From contig NZ_BAZK01000021.1 in the NCBI RefSeq assembly GCF_001310815.1, positions 25,471 to 89,470 of the forward strand: DNA of 64,000 bases, read 5' to 3'. Source of the stretch: Pseudovibrio denitrificans JCM 12308. GTDB taxonomy: Bacteria; Pseudomonadota; Alphaproteobacteria; Rhizobiales; Stappiaceae. This document shows, in pieces, positions 1 through 9,405 of the stretch (positions are counted from its first letter, which is position 1; the number at the start of each line of letters is the position of its first letter). The notes under the pieces are model-generated. The model ran no database searches and was not told the origin of the DNA. It saw nothing but the letters and a program-made list of their open reading frames with translations. The position numbers and the translations under genes were made by a program.

Positions 1-447
1 GAAGGTAATCGGATACATGTTGAGCGGGATTTCTTCTGCCGGGAAAGCAACGGAGCCAGCCAGCTCAATCACGCGCTTGCCAAGACTTTCCAGAGAACCA
101 CCACGTGCTTTGTTCAATGGTCCGTTGACGATATGCGGGCCCATTTTGGACTGGTAGTTCACCGCATACATTGCTTCTTCAGAGTACTCGTAGCTTTCGA
201 TGCCGGCTGCGTAATCAAAAGCAGTTGGCTGGTTAACGAGGTTTGGATCCAGAACATCAAGATCCAGACCAAGGCCCTCAGCCAATGGTTCTCCGGAAAG
301 TTCGAATTCGGTGTATGCCAGGAAGCCGCCTGCCGGATCAAAGACCTTGTCGAGAACCTCGACTTTTACCTCAGGAGAACCAGCCAGTGCTGCGGAGCTG
401 ATTGCCACTGCGGATGCGAATGATAGAAGTGCTGTTTTGTTCAACAT
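1..447 (-). CDS. Secreted protein of unknown function (3' part beyond window)
   Basis: The reading frame opens at an ATG whose complement lies at 445-447 and stays open to the window edge, giving at least 149 residues. The N-terminus is a clear Sec signal peptide: a Lys at residue 4, a hydrophobic Ala/Ser-rich core and an Ala-Leu-Ala cleavage motif near residue 22. The visible mature part is acidic and Cys-free and matches no family I recognise. It lies downstream of the siderophore ABC operon in the same orientation, 327 bp away, with a Fur-like sequence in that gap. A role in iron or metal metabolism is therefore possible, but this is inference from position only. Confidence 0.6.
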   Translation of the reverse strand, partial: MLNKTALLSFASAVAISSAALAGSPEVKVEVLDKVFDPAGGFLAYTEFELSGEPLAEGLGLDLDVLDPNLVNQPTAFDYAAGIESYEYSEEAMYAVNYQSKMGPHIVNGPLNKARGGSLESLGKRVIELAGSVAFPAEEIPLNMYPITF

Positions 448-557
448 GCTTTAACTCGGAATCTCTTTATGAGGATATGGCCCAACATGAGCAAACCTCC
501 CCTATCCCCCTCCAACGCGCCGAACCAACCAGGGCAAAACTGATCGCTTCCCGCAAT

Positions 558-572
558 TGAGAATGATTTGCA
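558..572. promoter_or_regulatory. Candidate Fur-like box
   Basis: TGAGAATGATTTGCA fits the 7-1-7 Fur pattern (TGATAAT-N-ATTATCA) at about 10 of 14 half-site positions. It lies about 110 bp upstream of the secreted-protein gene starting at 447. The rest of the 448-774 gap is AT-rich and shows no gene. Alphaproteobacteria often use RirA, Irr or Mur instead of classical Fur, so the assignment is tentative. Confidence 0.3.
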
Positions 573-774
573 ATCCGAGAAATATGGAAGAGACTTCCTA
601 TCGCAAATGACAAAAGTCAAATATGAGTTAAATAATCAGGATTTTGAATTACTCAAAAATACAATACGTTATATGGATTAGTGACTACATTACATATCTT
701 CAAGATCACTGCATTTCACAGAACCAAAAATCAAATCAGCACTTTAAATCCTGACTGAGTTGTCACCTAACACC

Positions 775-1533
775 CTACAAATGATGTAGTGCAACAAGCT
801 GCCCCTCGTGTTGGGTTACTGTGATTTCCATGGAGTAAAGTGACTTCAGGGCCTGGGTTTCCAGAACGTCATGTGGAGTTCCATGGATGGCGAGTCCTCC
901 GTTTTTTAGGGCTATGATTTCGTTGGCGTAGGCGCCTGCGTAGTTGATGTCGTGGAGGACGATGACGAAGGAGCGTTGGCGGGCGTCGGCAATTTCTCGC
1001 AAGCGTTTCATGAGGCTACGGGCGTAGTACATATCGAGATTGTTCAGGGGCTCGTCGAGCAGCAGGTACTTGGTTTCCTGACAGAATGCCATGGCCACGA
1101 GCGCGCGCTGCTTTTGACCGCCAGAAACTTCATCAATGAACCTGTCCGCCATATCCTGAAGATCAAAATAATCGAGGGCTTCGTCTACGGCTTTGTGATC
1201 TTTTGCAGTTGGCCGTCCTTTGTGGTGAGGGTAGCGACCAAAACCGACCAGATCCCTCAGGGACATGCGGCTGCTCAAGGCATTGTCTTGCCGCAGGATT
1301 GCGAGTGTCTTGGCTAGTTCTCTGGTTGGTGTCTGAGCGACGGATTGTCCGTCAAAGGAGATAGAGCCGGTTTGAAGTGGTTGAAGGCGGGCCATGAGGG
1401 AGAGCAGCGTTGACTTCCCTGCCCCGTTTGGACCAATCAGAGCTGTAATACCGCTGTCCTGAATGGTGAGCGAGATATCGCTCAGGATCTTGCTCTTTCC
1501 ATACCTATGAGAAACGCCAGTTATTTCAATCAT
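775..1533 (-). CDS. Siderophore ABC transporter, ATP-binding protein (FecE/YclP type)
   Basis: This 252-residue ATPase would power import of a ferric siderophore from the periplasm. Walker A (GPNGAGKST) is at residues 34-42, the signature (VSGGQKQR) near 135, and Walker B (LLLDEP) near 155 is followed by the D-loop. Length and the HDINYAGAYANE stretch after Walker B fit the FecE/FepC/FatE iron-chelate group. Its start overlaps the stop of the upstream permease by 4 bp (ATGA), so it is translationally coupled as the last gene of the four-gene operon (binding protein, permease, permease, ATPase). This order matches petrobactin/catecholate systems such as yclNOPQ or fatDCBE, but the ligand cannot be read from the sequence. 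Confidence 0.92.
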   Translation of the reverse strand: MIEITGVSHRYGKSKILSDISLTIQDSGITALIGPNGAGKSTLLSLMARLQPLQTGSISFDGQSVAQTPTRELAKTLAILRQDNALSSRMSLRDLVGFGRYPHHKGRPTAKDHKAVDEALDYFDLQDMADRFIDEVSGGQKQRALVAMAFCQETKYLLLDEPLNNLDMYYARSLMKRLREIADARQRSFVIVLHDINYAGAYANEIIALKNGGLAIHGTPHDVLETQALKSLYSMEITVTQHEGQLVALHHL

Positions 1534-2474
1534 TTCATTTTCCCTCGGAAAAGAAGCAGTAGGAAGAGAAGGCCGCCAAAGAACTCTACGGTTACGCTGA
1601 GCGTGGATTGGCTCTTCAGAATGCGTTCAAAGGCAGTCTGGCCAGTCACAAGAATGATCGCTGCGATCAAAACGGATGCAGGGAGAAGAATGCTGTGGCG
1701 ATGCGTGTTCATAATGAAATGAGCCAGGCTGGTGACCAGCAAGCCGAAGAAGGCTACGGGCCCAACCAGAGCGGTTGAGACCGATACAAGCGTTGCGACC
1801 AGAACAAGAACGAGAAAGCTTGTCCGCTCATAGTTGACACCAAGGTTGATGGCATTGTTGCGTCCCAGTGCAATGACATCGAGAGTATGTCTGAGACGCC
1901 AAATCACGATACAACAACCAGATACCAGCAGAATGCTGACTCCCAATAGTTCCTTATCAACACTGGAGAACTGCGCGAAACTGGCACCTTGCAGGATGGC
2001 GAAGTCATTCGGGTCGATAATGCGCTGAAGAAAGCCTGAGAGACTGCGGAAGAGCACACCAAAGATGATGCCGACCAACACCATGCGGTGGAGGTCCTGC
2101 TTTCCTTTACCCATGATTGTTGTGAAGAGAAGTGTTGCCGCAAAGAGCATGACACCCACTTCTGCAAGAAACTTCAGCTGTCCATCCAAAGCCACGTAGG
2201 TAAAGCCGCCAAGCGTGAAGACCAGCAGTGTTTGTACGAGCAGATAAAGAGAGTCGAATCCCATGATGGATGGGGTCAGGATGCGGTTTCCGCTGATGGT
2301 TTGGAACAGCAGTGTTGCAACGGAGATGGCGACCGAAACCAGCAATAATGCGAGGAGCTTGGTGCCACGGAACACCAAAAGGAAGCTCCAGCTGCCCTTG
2401 GCGCCAATGGTCATGAACGCGATGCAGGCCAATGCAAGCAACACGCCCATAATGATGAGCTTTTTAGCGTGCAT
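1530..2474 (-). CDS. Siderophore ABC transporter permease 2 (FecCD family)
   Basis: This is a polytopic inner-membrane protein of about 314 residues with roughly nine hydrophobic segments and the FecCD-family Gly-rich cytoplasmic region (ALGRNNAINLGVNY), the coupling motif that contacts the ATPase. I chose the ATG at 2474 (MHAKKLI); in-frame starts at 2489 and 2519 are possible. The gene overlaps the end of the first permease by about 11 bp and the ATPase start by 4 bp, showing tight coupling. It should pair with the frameshifted permease upstream as a heterodimeric channel, as YclO does with YclN. Confidence 0.88.
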   Translation of the reverse strand: MHAKKLIIMGVLLALACIAFMTIGAKGSWSFLLVFRGTKLLALLLVSVAISVATLLFQTISGNRILTPSIMGFDSLYLLVQTLLVFTLGGFTYVALDGQLKFLAEVGVMLFAATLLFTTIMGKGKQDLHRMVLVGIIFGVLFRSLSGFLQRIIDPNDFAILQGASFAQFSSVDKELLGVSILLVSGCCIVIWRLRHTLDVIALGRNNAINLGVNYERTSFLVLVLVATLVSVSTALVGPVAFFGLLVTSLAHFIMNTHRHSILLPASVLIAAIILVTGQTAFERILKSQSTLSVTVEFFGGLLFLLLLFRGKMK

Positions 2475-3416
2475 GGGCTGGTCTCGCATAAAGCAGATAC
2501 AGGAAAACAAAGGAGCCAATCACGCCCAGAACTGTGCCCACTGGAATTTCATAGGGAAAATGAATAAGTCGGCCAATCAGATCGCAGGTCAGCACGAGTA
2601 ATGCACCGAGAACAGCCACCCAGGGCAAGCTCGCCCGCAGGTTATCTCCCATCATGCGCCTTGCAATGTTGGGCACGACCAGCCCGACAAACGGGATCAT
2701 GCCGACAGTTACGACGATCAGAGACGTTGAGAGCGCCAGAATAAACAGACCAAGGATAACCACTTGTTTGTAGTTAAGACCCAGATTGATGCTGGCGTCT
2801 TTGCCCATGCCGATGATGGTGAACTGGTCGGCTACGATGTAAGTCAGTATTGCCAGAACCCCGCAGAGCCAAAGCAGTTCATAGCGGCCGCGCAGGATGC
2901 CTGAGAACTCGCCGCTCATCCATGTGCCCTGAAACTGGAGCATATCTGTCTGGAAGGCGATAAAGACGGTCAAGGCCTCCACAATGCCGGCGAAGATCAA
3001 TCCAACAAGCGGCACAAGCAGAGGCGACGTCACAGGTAGTCGGGAGATCATTGCCAGAAAAACTGCCATTCCGATCATGGCAGTTGCAGCAGCCACAATC
3101 ATCTTTACGATTAGAGGCTCGCCGGATAAAGCAATGTGACCAATAAGATACCGAGAGCTGCACTTTGAGCCGTTCCGACGCTGGATGGCTCAACAAAGCT
3201 GTTGCGTGCAAGCATTTGCATGACGGCGCCTGAGACCGCAAGCGATGCGCCAGTCAAAACCACGGCCAGTGTCCGTGGGATTCGGCTGATGAGAAAGAGG
3301 TCGGTATTTTGTGGGTCTTGCCACCAATCTGTGATGGAGACTTCCTGAACACCTACAAACAGGCTGAAGCAGCAAAGAGCGAACAGAGCGACGATGGCAA
3401 CGCCGATGTTTTTCAT
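2464..3416 (-). CDS. Siderophore ABC transporter permease 1 (FecCD family), frameshifted
   Basis: Two adjacent frames encode one FecCD permease. Residues 1-101 (from ATG 3416) end at TAA near 3111 after YPASL, and the remaining 212 residues continue in another frame from about 3108. Adding one base within 3114-3120 (minus-strand GAGCCTCTAA) restores a continuous protein of 317 residues, the normal family length. The C-terminal half carries the coupling loop (GKDASINLGLNY). It sits between the binding protein (60 bp upstream) and permease 2. The break is probably a sequencing deletion because nine other genes here show the same defect; if real, the importer would be inactive. Confidence 0.85.
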
Positions 3417-3475
3417 GGGGCACCGAGAGAAAGGCTAGAGCTGAGCAACGTTTGCCCAGCTCCTGGCTATAGTGA

Positions 3476-4384
3476 TTATTTATTAAAGGCTTCGATCAGC
3501 TGCTCGAAGATGCGTGTGGTGGCCTGATAGCCGCCTTGAGCAATGTAGGTTGCAGCTGGATCAAGATAGATCACCTGCCCCTTCTTCCAGGCTGTTGTGG
3601 AGGTCACCAGTTCATTATCCAGAACCTGACGTGCATTTTCAGCATCGCTGCCGATTGCTGTTGCGCGATCCATAACCAGTAGCCAATCCGGATTTGCCTT
3701 CTGGATGTATTCGAAGGAAATGGCTTCGCCGTGGGAGGCAACTGCAATTTCGGCCATTGCTGGCTCGATTTCCAGTTCATCGTGGAACCAGCCGAAACGT
3801 GATCCCGGACCAAAAACAGAAACCTTTGGACCGTTGGTCAGAACAAAGAGCGCCTTGCCCTTGCCTTTAACCGCTGCTTTCACTTCATTCAGCAACTCAT
3901 TGTATTTGCTTGTAAGTTCGGCAGCTTCTTTCTGCTTGTTGAAGACTTTGCCGTAAGCTTCCAGATGAGCAAGCAGCGTCTGGGACACCTCGGAGGCACT
4001 TGGGGTCATATCGATGGTTGGTGCAAGCTCAGAGAGTGGTTTCGCCTGCTTGCTAGAACGGCCACCAACAATGATCAGCTCTGGTTCCAGAGCGTTGATG
4101 GCTTCGAAATCCGGCTCAAAAAGGGTGCCGATGACTTCAGCATTGGACTGTACGCCATCCAGATAATCAACGTACATTTTGTTGACCACGCCTGCAGGCT
4201 GCACGCCCAAGGCGTTCAGGTTGTCAACTGCGCCAATATCAAACACGACAAGGTTTTTGGGTGTTACAGTGACGTTGGCTTTGCCTGTTGCAGTGGTAAT
4301 TTCTACCTGATCAGCAAGGGCTGGAGACGCGGCCATTGCGAGGCAAGCCAATGCAGCTACAGACCTTTTAACACGATGAAACAT
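3476..4384 (-). CDS. Siderophore ABC transporter, periplasmic substrate-binding protein (FatB/YclQ/CeuE type)
   Basis: This 302-residue periplasmic binding protein has a signal peptide (Arg/Lys-rich start, Ala-rich core, cleavage after PALA near residue 24). The body fits the class III fold of Fe-chelate binding proteins: an early LVVFDIGAVDNLNALG stretch, a LEPELIIVGGR element ending lobe 1, and a Trp-containing NPDWLLVMDR element in lobe 2. These features resemble FatB, YclQ and CeuE, which bind catecholate or petrobactin-type ferric siderophores. It is the first gene of the import operon, and the 151-bp gap upstream to the esterase is the likely promoter region. Specificity is inferred from the neighbouring esterase and receptor. 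Confidence 0.9.
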   Translation of the reverse strand: MFHRVKRSVAALACLAMAASPALADQVEITTATGKANVTVTPKNLVVFDIGAVDNLNALGVQPAGVVNKMYVDYLDGVQSNAEVIGTLFEPDFEAINALEPELIIVGGRSSKQAKPLSELAPTIDMTPSASEVSQTLLAHLEAYGKVFNKQKEAAELTSKYNELLNEVKAAVKGKGKALFVLTNGPKVSVFGPGSRFGWFHDELEIEPAMAEIAVASHGEAISFEYIQKANPDWLLVMDRATAIGSDAENARQVLDNELVTSTTAWKKGQVIYLDPAATYIAQGGYQATTRIFEQLIEAFNK

Positions 4385-4482
4385 GTCTAACTCCGTTGGA
4401 TAGATGTCTCATGGCTTGGCCGCAGCCTGGCTGTTGAGCTTTGTCTCTATCTAAAATCAAAACTAAAAGTTGTCCAACAATA

Positions 4483-4500
4483 CCTGAGGGTTACACTCAG
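4483..4500. repeat. Small inverted repeat between the esterase and binding-protein genes
   Basis: CTGAG and CTCAG arms flank a 7-nt loop, about 35 nt past the esterase stop on the minus strand. No T-run follows in that direction, so it is at best a weak terminator or a mRNA-processing hairpin. Confidence 0.3.
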
Positions 4501-4535
4501 ATTTTTATACAGGTGCATCTAAGTGTGATGTATGG

Positions 4536-6137
4536 CTACTTTCTTGCGGCGTTTCCAAGCAGGTGAATGAGGCCATCACTGAGGATGGTTTGCCATGAAA
4601 ACAGATCATGTCCAGCAGCATATGTTTTCATCTGAACTGGATAGCCTTTTGCCATCAGGACATCTCTAAGATGTTGATTGGAATAAAGGATACCGCGGTC
4701 TCTACCGCCGACTCCCTTCTCAAACAGCCCTGCACTCAGGAAAAATGCGATGTCCTGCTTTGGCTTGCTTGCAATGAGTTTGGCAACATAGTTCTCATCC
4801 CCTTCCTCTGAATACCAATAGGAGCCGGACATGGAGAGGACGTTTCCAAACTGCTGCGGATAGCGAAGGGCAACAGTGCTTGAAGCAAGACCGCCGTAGC
4901 TGGAGCCAGCCAAAATGGTTCTATCCGGTGATGAAGACGTCCCTAACTGCTCTTCCACAAACGGGAGGAGAGTTTTGGCCATAAACTGCGCAAAATCCGC
5001 ATTGTTCGGCAGTTCACTGGACCGTGCTTTACCATCTATATGAGAGATGAAAACTGCAGCGAGTGGCGGGATTACGCCTTCCTCAACCATGTTATCCAGA
5101 ATGACTGGGACTGAGATGCGACCGTTGTAATGCTCTGCATCGAACATCAGCAGAAGCGGCGCAGTTTCTTTTGATATCTCGTAGCCTACCGAGCGGTAGA
5201 TCCAGATATTACGTTTATTTTCAAGGAGCTGGCTCTCTATCACGTGTTTGGCCAGAGAGCCTTTTGCGGCGCCATTTTCTTGTATAAAACGACCTTTATC
5301 GGCTTCTGGCAAAAGAACCGTAGAGTGTTGATTATATGGATCAATTGCGTCTGCAGGCCATGGATTTTTGTTGAATGGGTCCGCAGATAAAGTTGCAAGG
5401 ATTGCTCTGCGGCGTTCCGTCCATGAGCCAGTAATCTGAGGAACGTCCTTTGCCAACTGATAGGACAATCGGGTTGTGTTGGGCACAACAAATGACTTGA
5501 ACCAGACATCGCTGGTGCCAAGTCTTTCCAGTTCTTCGTGATTGCTGGTTGGGGCGCCTAACAAACGGACGGCGTTTTTTGCGTCTTTGGCCAGAAACGT
5601 CAGGATGCTGTTACCATCGCCTTGATCTTCAATGAGAGGTGTACCGGTTTCCGCCACATCCAACCAGAAATCATCGGAAGTACCACCAGTTTTCAGGTGC
5701 ACAGCCAGTTTTGCAATGCGTGGGCTAAGGTATTCTTTTTGTGAGGAAACTTGCTCGCTGGCAGCTACCTTTCTCAAAACAGAAAGCGTGAACCGGCCTG
5801 TCTGAACAGCAGAAACTTTAAGATCCATCGGTTGCTCTCCGGCAACCAAAAGATATGGCGCTCTGCCGATGTTCTCGGAGATGAAGCGGCGTATGTGTTT
5901 GCCGGTTGTTCTTTCAACGCTGTCCAGATGAAAACTTCCGGATTGGGAGGACCAGCCGAGCTGAATGTAATCCCCCGGATCTGCCTGCAACTCAAACAAC
6001 AGCTCCTGGCCCTGTTGAAGAGACACAGCTTCTGCTGCTGTTTCGGGGCTGAGGGAACGCGCTGCACTGCTCGGCACGACACTTTGTGAAATCATAAGAA
6101 CCAACAGGCCTAGAAGAGTTTTCCTGAATGAAAACAT
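4536..6137 (-). CDS. Periplasmic ferric-siderophore esterase (enterochelin esterase/IroE-like alpha/beta hydrolase)
   Basis: This 533-residue protein has an N-terminal signal peptide (cleavage near residue 25 after PSSA). An N-terminal beta-rich region resembling the enterochelin-esterase N-domain (about 30-230) precedes an esterase-D/Fes-type alpha/beta hydrolase domain (about 260-530). The nucleophile elbow GSSYGG near residue 408 and a C-terminal AGHDLFSW supply the likely Ser and His of the triad. Export suggests it linearises triscatecholate siderophores in the periplasm, as IroE or PfeE do, rather than in the cytoplasm like Fes. It lies between the TonB receptor (upstream, same strand) and the ABC operon. 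Substrate is inferred from family and context. Confidence 0.85.
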   Translation of the reverse strand: MFSFRKTLLGLLVLMISQSVVPSSAARSLSPETAAEAVSLQQGQELLFELQADPGDYIQLGWSSQSGSFHLDSVERTTGKHIRRFISENIGRAPYLLVAGEQPMDLKVSAVQTGRFTLSVLRKVAASEQVSSQKEYLSPRIAKLAVHLKTGGTSDDFWLDVAETGTPLIEDQGDGNSILTFLAKDAKNAVRLLGAPTSNHEELERLGTSDVWFKSFVVPNTTRLSYQLAKDVPQITGSWTERRRAILATLSADPFNKNPWPADAIDPYNQHSTVLLPEADKGRFIQENGAAKGSLAKHVIESQLLENKRNIWIYRSVGYEISKETAPLLLMFDAEHYNGRISVPVILDNMVEEGVIPPLAAVFISHIDGKARSSELPNNADFAQFMAKTLLPFVEEQLGTSSSPDRTILAGSSYGGLASSTVALRYPQQFGNVLSMSGSYWYSEEGDENYVAKLIASKPKQDIAFFLSAGLFEKGVGGRDRGILYSNQHLRDVLMAKGYPVQMKTYAAGHDLFSWQTILSDGLIHLLGNAARK

Positions 6138-6158
6138 GATGGTACGCCTTTACACGAA

Positions 6159-6179
6159 AAGGTGGGCGACACCCACCTT
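6159..6179 (-). terminator. Hairpin between the TonB receptor and esterase genes
   Basis: AAGGTGGG and CCCACCTT form a perfect 8-bp stem with a 5-nt loop, followed on the minus strand by TTTTCG. It lies 22 nt after the receptor stop codon and could act as a partial terminator, lowering esterase expression relative to the receptor. Confidence 0.45.
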
Positions 6180-6201
6180 CCCGTTTCAATATGCCAATCC
6201 G

Positions 6202-8237
6202 TTAGAAACGTGTGGTGCCGGAGATGAAGTAGCGGCGGCCATCGATGTTGAACTCATCCCAGTCCGTTTTGAGGATCTGATTATCTGCGATGTTCAGGAC
6301 ACCTGCCCGGAGAGTGAAGTTCTCGTTCACATCATACCGACCTGTAAAATCTGCGGTGACATAACCATCAACTTTGCGGGCGTAAGTCATATCTCCATTG
6401 GCAGGTACTGAGGTGTACTGTTCGCCTACATAGTTGGCAGACAAGGCAAAACTCAGCTTTTCGTTAAAGGCGTAGTCCAGCTTGATGTTGGCAGAGTGTT
6501 CTGGCTGGAACGCCAGTGGAGCGTCGTTAGCGCTGGTGTTTTTTGCATCCAGATAGGTGTAGTTGGCGGAGACTGTCAGCTCATCGATTGGACGGACAGT
6601 CAGGTTCGCCTCTATCCCCATTGTACGGGCTTCTTCAATGTTCTCAAACTTGAAGATCGGCTTACCGTCAGAGGTCAATCCAACGTAGTTGGAGTATGTC
6701 TGAGCTACAGCTACATCAGCGGTTCGGGCTGGTGGAAATTGGATCATGTCTTTGATTGTGTTATGGAAACCTGTCAGGCCAGCACTCCACTTTGCCTGAT
6801 CATATTTAAAGCCGACCTCGAAGCTGCTGCCAACTTCCGGGTTCAGATCTTCAGCGCCCTCCAGAAAACAATCCCCGCCACAGGAGACTTGTTTCCAGTT
6901 TGGAGACAACTGCAGAAGCGTTGGAGCTTTGAAGGACGAGGACCAGCCGCCTTTGAATGTGAGTGCGTCGGTGAAGTGGTAGACGCCGTAAACGCGAGGG
7001 CTGGCGTTCCAGCCAAATTTTTCGTGTTTGTCGAGGCGGCCGCCGAGGGTGAGCTCGAAACTATCTGTGATTTCAAGGCGATCTTCGATGAAGGCTGCGG
7101 CTTGCCAGATGGAGCTGTCAGAGCCGCCTTCGCCTGTCAGAACGAACTTATCTTCGAGGGATTGATGTTGATAAGTCGCGCCCACGGTGAGGAAGTTTGG
7201 CACGAGCAGATCAGCGTCAAAATTGACTTTACCATCTCCTGTGAAGTTGTAGGCGGTGTTCGGCATGTCTTCACCAGCGGCGTTGCCGTGTCCATAGGAG
7301 TTCTCGATCCGGTCCCCGAAAGCACGCAGTTCGGTCTCACCAAACTCGTAGGAGCCGTGGTGGGTTATGCCCCCAGAAACCCGGTCCAGTGTTGTCTTGT
7401 CGTGTGTGCGTTTGCTGTAACCTGCGTTAAAATCGAGAGAATTTTCCTCATTCACATCCCAGGTCACAGTCGTATCGATATACTTGTTATCGCTCTTGGC
7501 GAAGCTGCGTTGGCTCCCCCACTCGGACTATCCGGGTTCAGACTGCCTGAATCCTGACGACGGAAATCCCAGCTGCCATAGGTGCGCATGAAGAGTTTGT
7601 CCTTCAGCAACGGGCCGGAGACATTGAATCCTGTGCGGCCATAATCACCGGATTTGCGGTCTTCCTGAAGGGTATACTCGGTGGTAAGTGAGCCGTGCCA
7701 TTCCTCCGTTTCCTTCTTTGTGATGATGTTGACCACACCGCCAATGGCATCTGAACCATAGAGTGAAGACATGGGACCGCGAACGATTTCAATGCGTTCG
7801 ACGGCTTCCAGTGGGACCCAGCCTGAATCGTAGTCGTTGCCGCGGAAAGCGTTTGGGGCGGAGGTGACGCGTTTTCCATCGATCAGGAAGAGCGTGTAAT
7901 TCTCATTCAAGCCGCGGATCTGCACCTTGCTCTGGTTGCCTGCTCTGTTGAATGTGAGGCCCTCCACACTTTCCAGCAGGGAACGAACATCCTTAGCGCC
8001 CTGATTTTCCAGGTCTTCTGCGGTGATAACCGAGATGCTGGCCGGAGCATTCTTGTAGGTCACTTCAGAGGCCGAGGCTGTGACGACCACCTCATCCAGC
8101 AAGTTATTCTCCTGCGCGACAGCCGCTGTTGAGCAAGTCAGCGCCGTTGACATCAATAAGAGATTTAGTGCGTTGGTTTGCGTTTTTTTGCAGAAAAGGC
8201 CGTTCTTAAGTGCTTTTTCAACGCCGCGGCTGGTCAT
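6202..8237 (-). CDS. TonB-dependent catecholate siderophore receptor (FepA/PfeA-like), frameshifted
   Basis: This outer-membrane receptor is split by one missing base. The first part holds the signal peptide, a TonB-box-like segment (LLDEVVVTAS) and the plug domain (IRGLNENYTLFLIDGKRV; IVRGPMSSLYGSDAIGG). The second part is the beta-barrel and ends in the canonical aromatic terminus (SGTTRF). Adding one G to the five-G run (complement at 7516-7520) joins them into a protein of about 678 residues, normal for FepA-class receptors. I chose ATG 8237 because GGAGA lies 8 nt upstream; a TTG at 8252 is the alternative. Together with the esterase and ABC importer it forms a full catecholate uptake route. 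The frameshift is probably a sequencing error. Confidence 0.85.
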
Positions 8238-8395
8238 CGAGACATTCTCCAATCCTGTCCGCGCGGCAGCACAGCACCATGAGCGCCTGCGGGGATAACA
8301 AGCACTTTGGGCACCTCATTCAGAGATGTTGGTTAGCTGGAAGGTCGCGCTGGACTAACTTCAATCATACGAAGTTTTAAACTTGACTTCAAAAC

Positions 8396-8412
8396 TCATA
8401 ATATATTTATGA
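8396..8412. promoter_or_regulatory. Palindrome in the receptor/AraC divergent promoter region
   Basis: TCATAA-TATAT-TTATGA is a perfect 6-5-6 palindrome just downstream of a TTGACT (8383-8388) that could be a -35 element for the AraC gene. It sits in the 237-bp region between the divergent TonB receptor and regulator genes. Its AT-rich form suits a Fur-type or regulator operator, but no protein can be assigned. Confidence 0.35.
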
Positions 8413-8474
8413 GGGGGTGTTCGTCGATTGGAAATGCATTGGCGTGTGCGCCAAAAACATCTTCATGCGCGCCA

Positions 8475-9359
8475 ATGAAAAGTCAGGGGGCATTTTCGGT
8501 GCAGATTGCGCAGCAGATTCGAGTCAAAGTTCTGGATGAGACCATGGGGCATCATGCGCATGATAGTCTGGTGGAGCTCTCACCCATTTTTCAGATCTTC
8601 ATTTATCTGGAAGGACAGCAGCAGTTTTACATTGATGATGTCTATTTTGATCTGGATGCGGGCAATCGAAATGCACCCAAACCTCAGGCGCTGCTTTTTA
8701 ACCTGAAAAAGAGCGCTAATCTGCGTTTGAAACCGAGTGAAGCGGGGCATTCTCTGCGCAAAGTTGGCATAGCGGCACAGCCGGACTGGTTTGGGTCTCT
8801 TGGGCTGGCGTCCCCTGCTCTTTCTGAGGAGCTGCGCAGCTTCATGAACGGGCATTTGAACTACTTCATCTGGCAACCGGATGAGCAGATGGTGGAATGC
8901 GCTGCTCGTGTTCTTTCCATGAGCTCTGAGGGCTGTGATGAGATTGGCGGTTTGCAGCGCCAGGCGGAAGCTTTGGGCCTTCTGGCGCAAACTTGCGCGC
9001 ATTTACGCGGGGCTGTGCAAGCAGAAGCGCAGGAAGATGACACGAAACTGCGGATCAAAGGCCTGAAGGTTCGTGAGTACCTGCTGGAGCATTTGGGAGA
9101 AGACCTCTCTATTGAACGAATTTCCAAAGAGACGGGCCTCAGCAAGCGCAGCATTCAGCGGCATTTCAAAGAAAAGTACAATCTGACGGTCTCCGATTTC
9201 ATCCGCAAACAGCGCCTGGAAAAAGCAAGACAGGCAATCAACAAGGGCGGCGTTACGGTTGCGGAAGCGGCGTATATGGCTGGCTATAACAGCCCGTCCA
9301 GCTTCAGCAATGCGTTTAAACGGGTCTATGGCTCTGCGCCTAAAAACTGGCGGGCGTGA
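8475..9359 (+). CDS. AraC-family transcriptional regulator (PchR-like)
   Basis: The protein has about 294 residues from the ATG at 8475. An upstream in-frame ATG at 8409 adds 22 Cys-rich residues and overlaps the promoter palindrome, so it is less likely. The C-terminal third (about 195-294) is a classic double helix-turn-helix AraC domain, with LSIERISKETGLSKRSIQR and VAEAAYMAGYNSPSSFSNAF followed by KRVYGSAPKNWR. The N-terminal 180 residues form a divergent sensor region like those of the siderophore-responsive regulators PchR, YbtA and AlcR. Being divergent from the catecholate receptor, it probably activates that gene when ferric siderophore is present; this is inference from context. Confidence 0.88.
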   Translation: MKSQGAFSVQIAQQIRVKVLDETMGHHAHDSLVELSPIFQIFIYLEGQQQFYIDDVYFDLDAGNRNAPKPQALLFNLKKSANLRLKPSEAGHSLRKVGIAAQPDWFGSLGLASPALSEELRSFMNGHLNYFIWQPDEQMVECAARVLSMSSEGCDEIGGLQRQAEALGLLAQTCAHLRGAVQAEAQEDDTKLRIKGLKVREYLLEHLGEDLSIERISKETGLSKRSIQRHFKEKYNLTVSDFIRKQRLEKARQAINKGGVTVAEAAYMAGYNSPSSFSNAFKRVYGSAPKNWRA

Positions 9360-9405
9360 GAGCAAAAACATGCGCCGCAAGTGCATTTGTGAAATTGCTA
9401 ATCAC

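Noticed and set aside
3100..3120. Programmed ribosomal frameshifting as the explanation for split genes
   Set aside because: The ten sites share no slippery heptamer or downstream structure and occur in unrelated gene families that are normally continuous.
6496..7557. A 353-codon plus-strand frame opposite the TonB receptor barrel
   Set aside because: Antisense to a clear receptor sequence, without a ribosome-binding site or family match.
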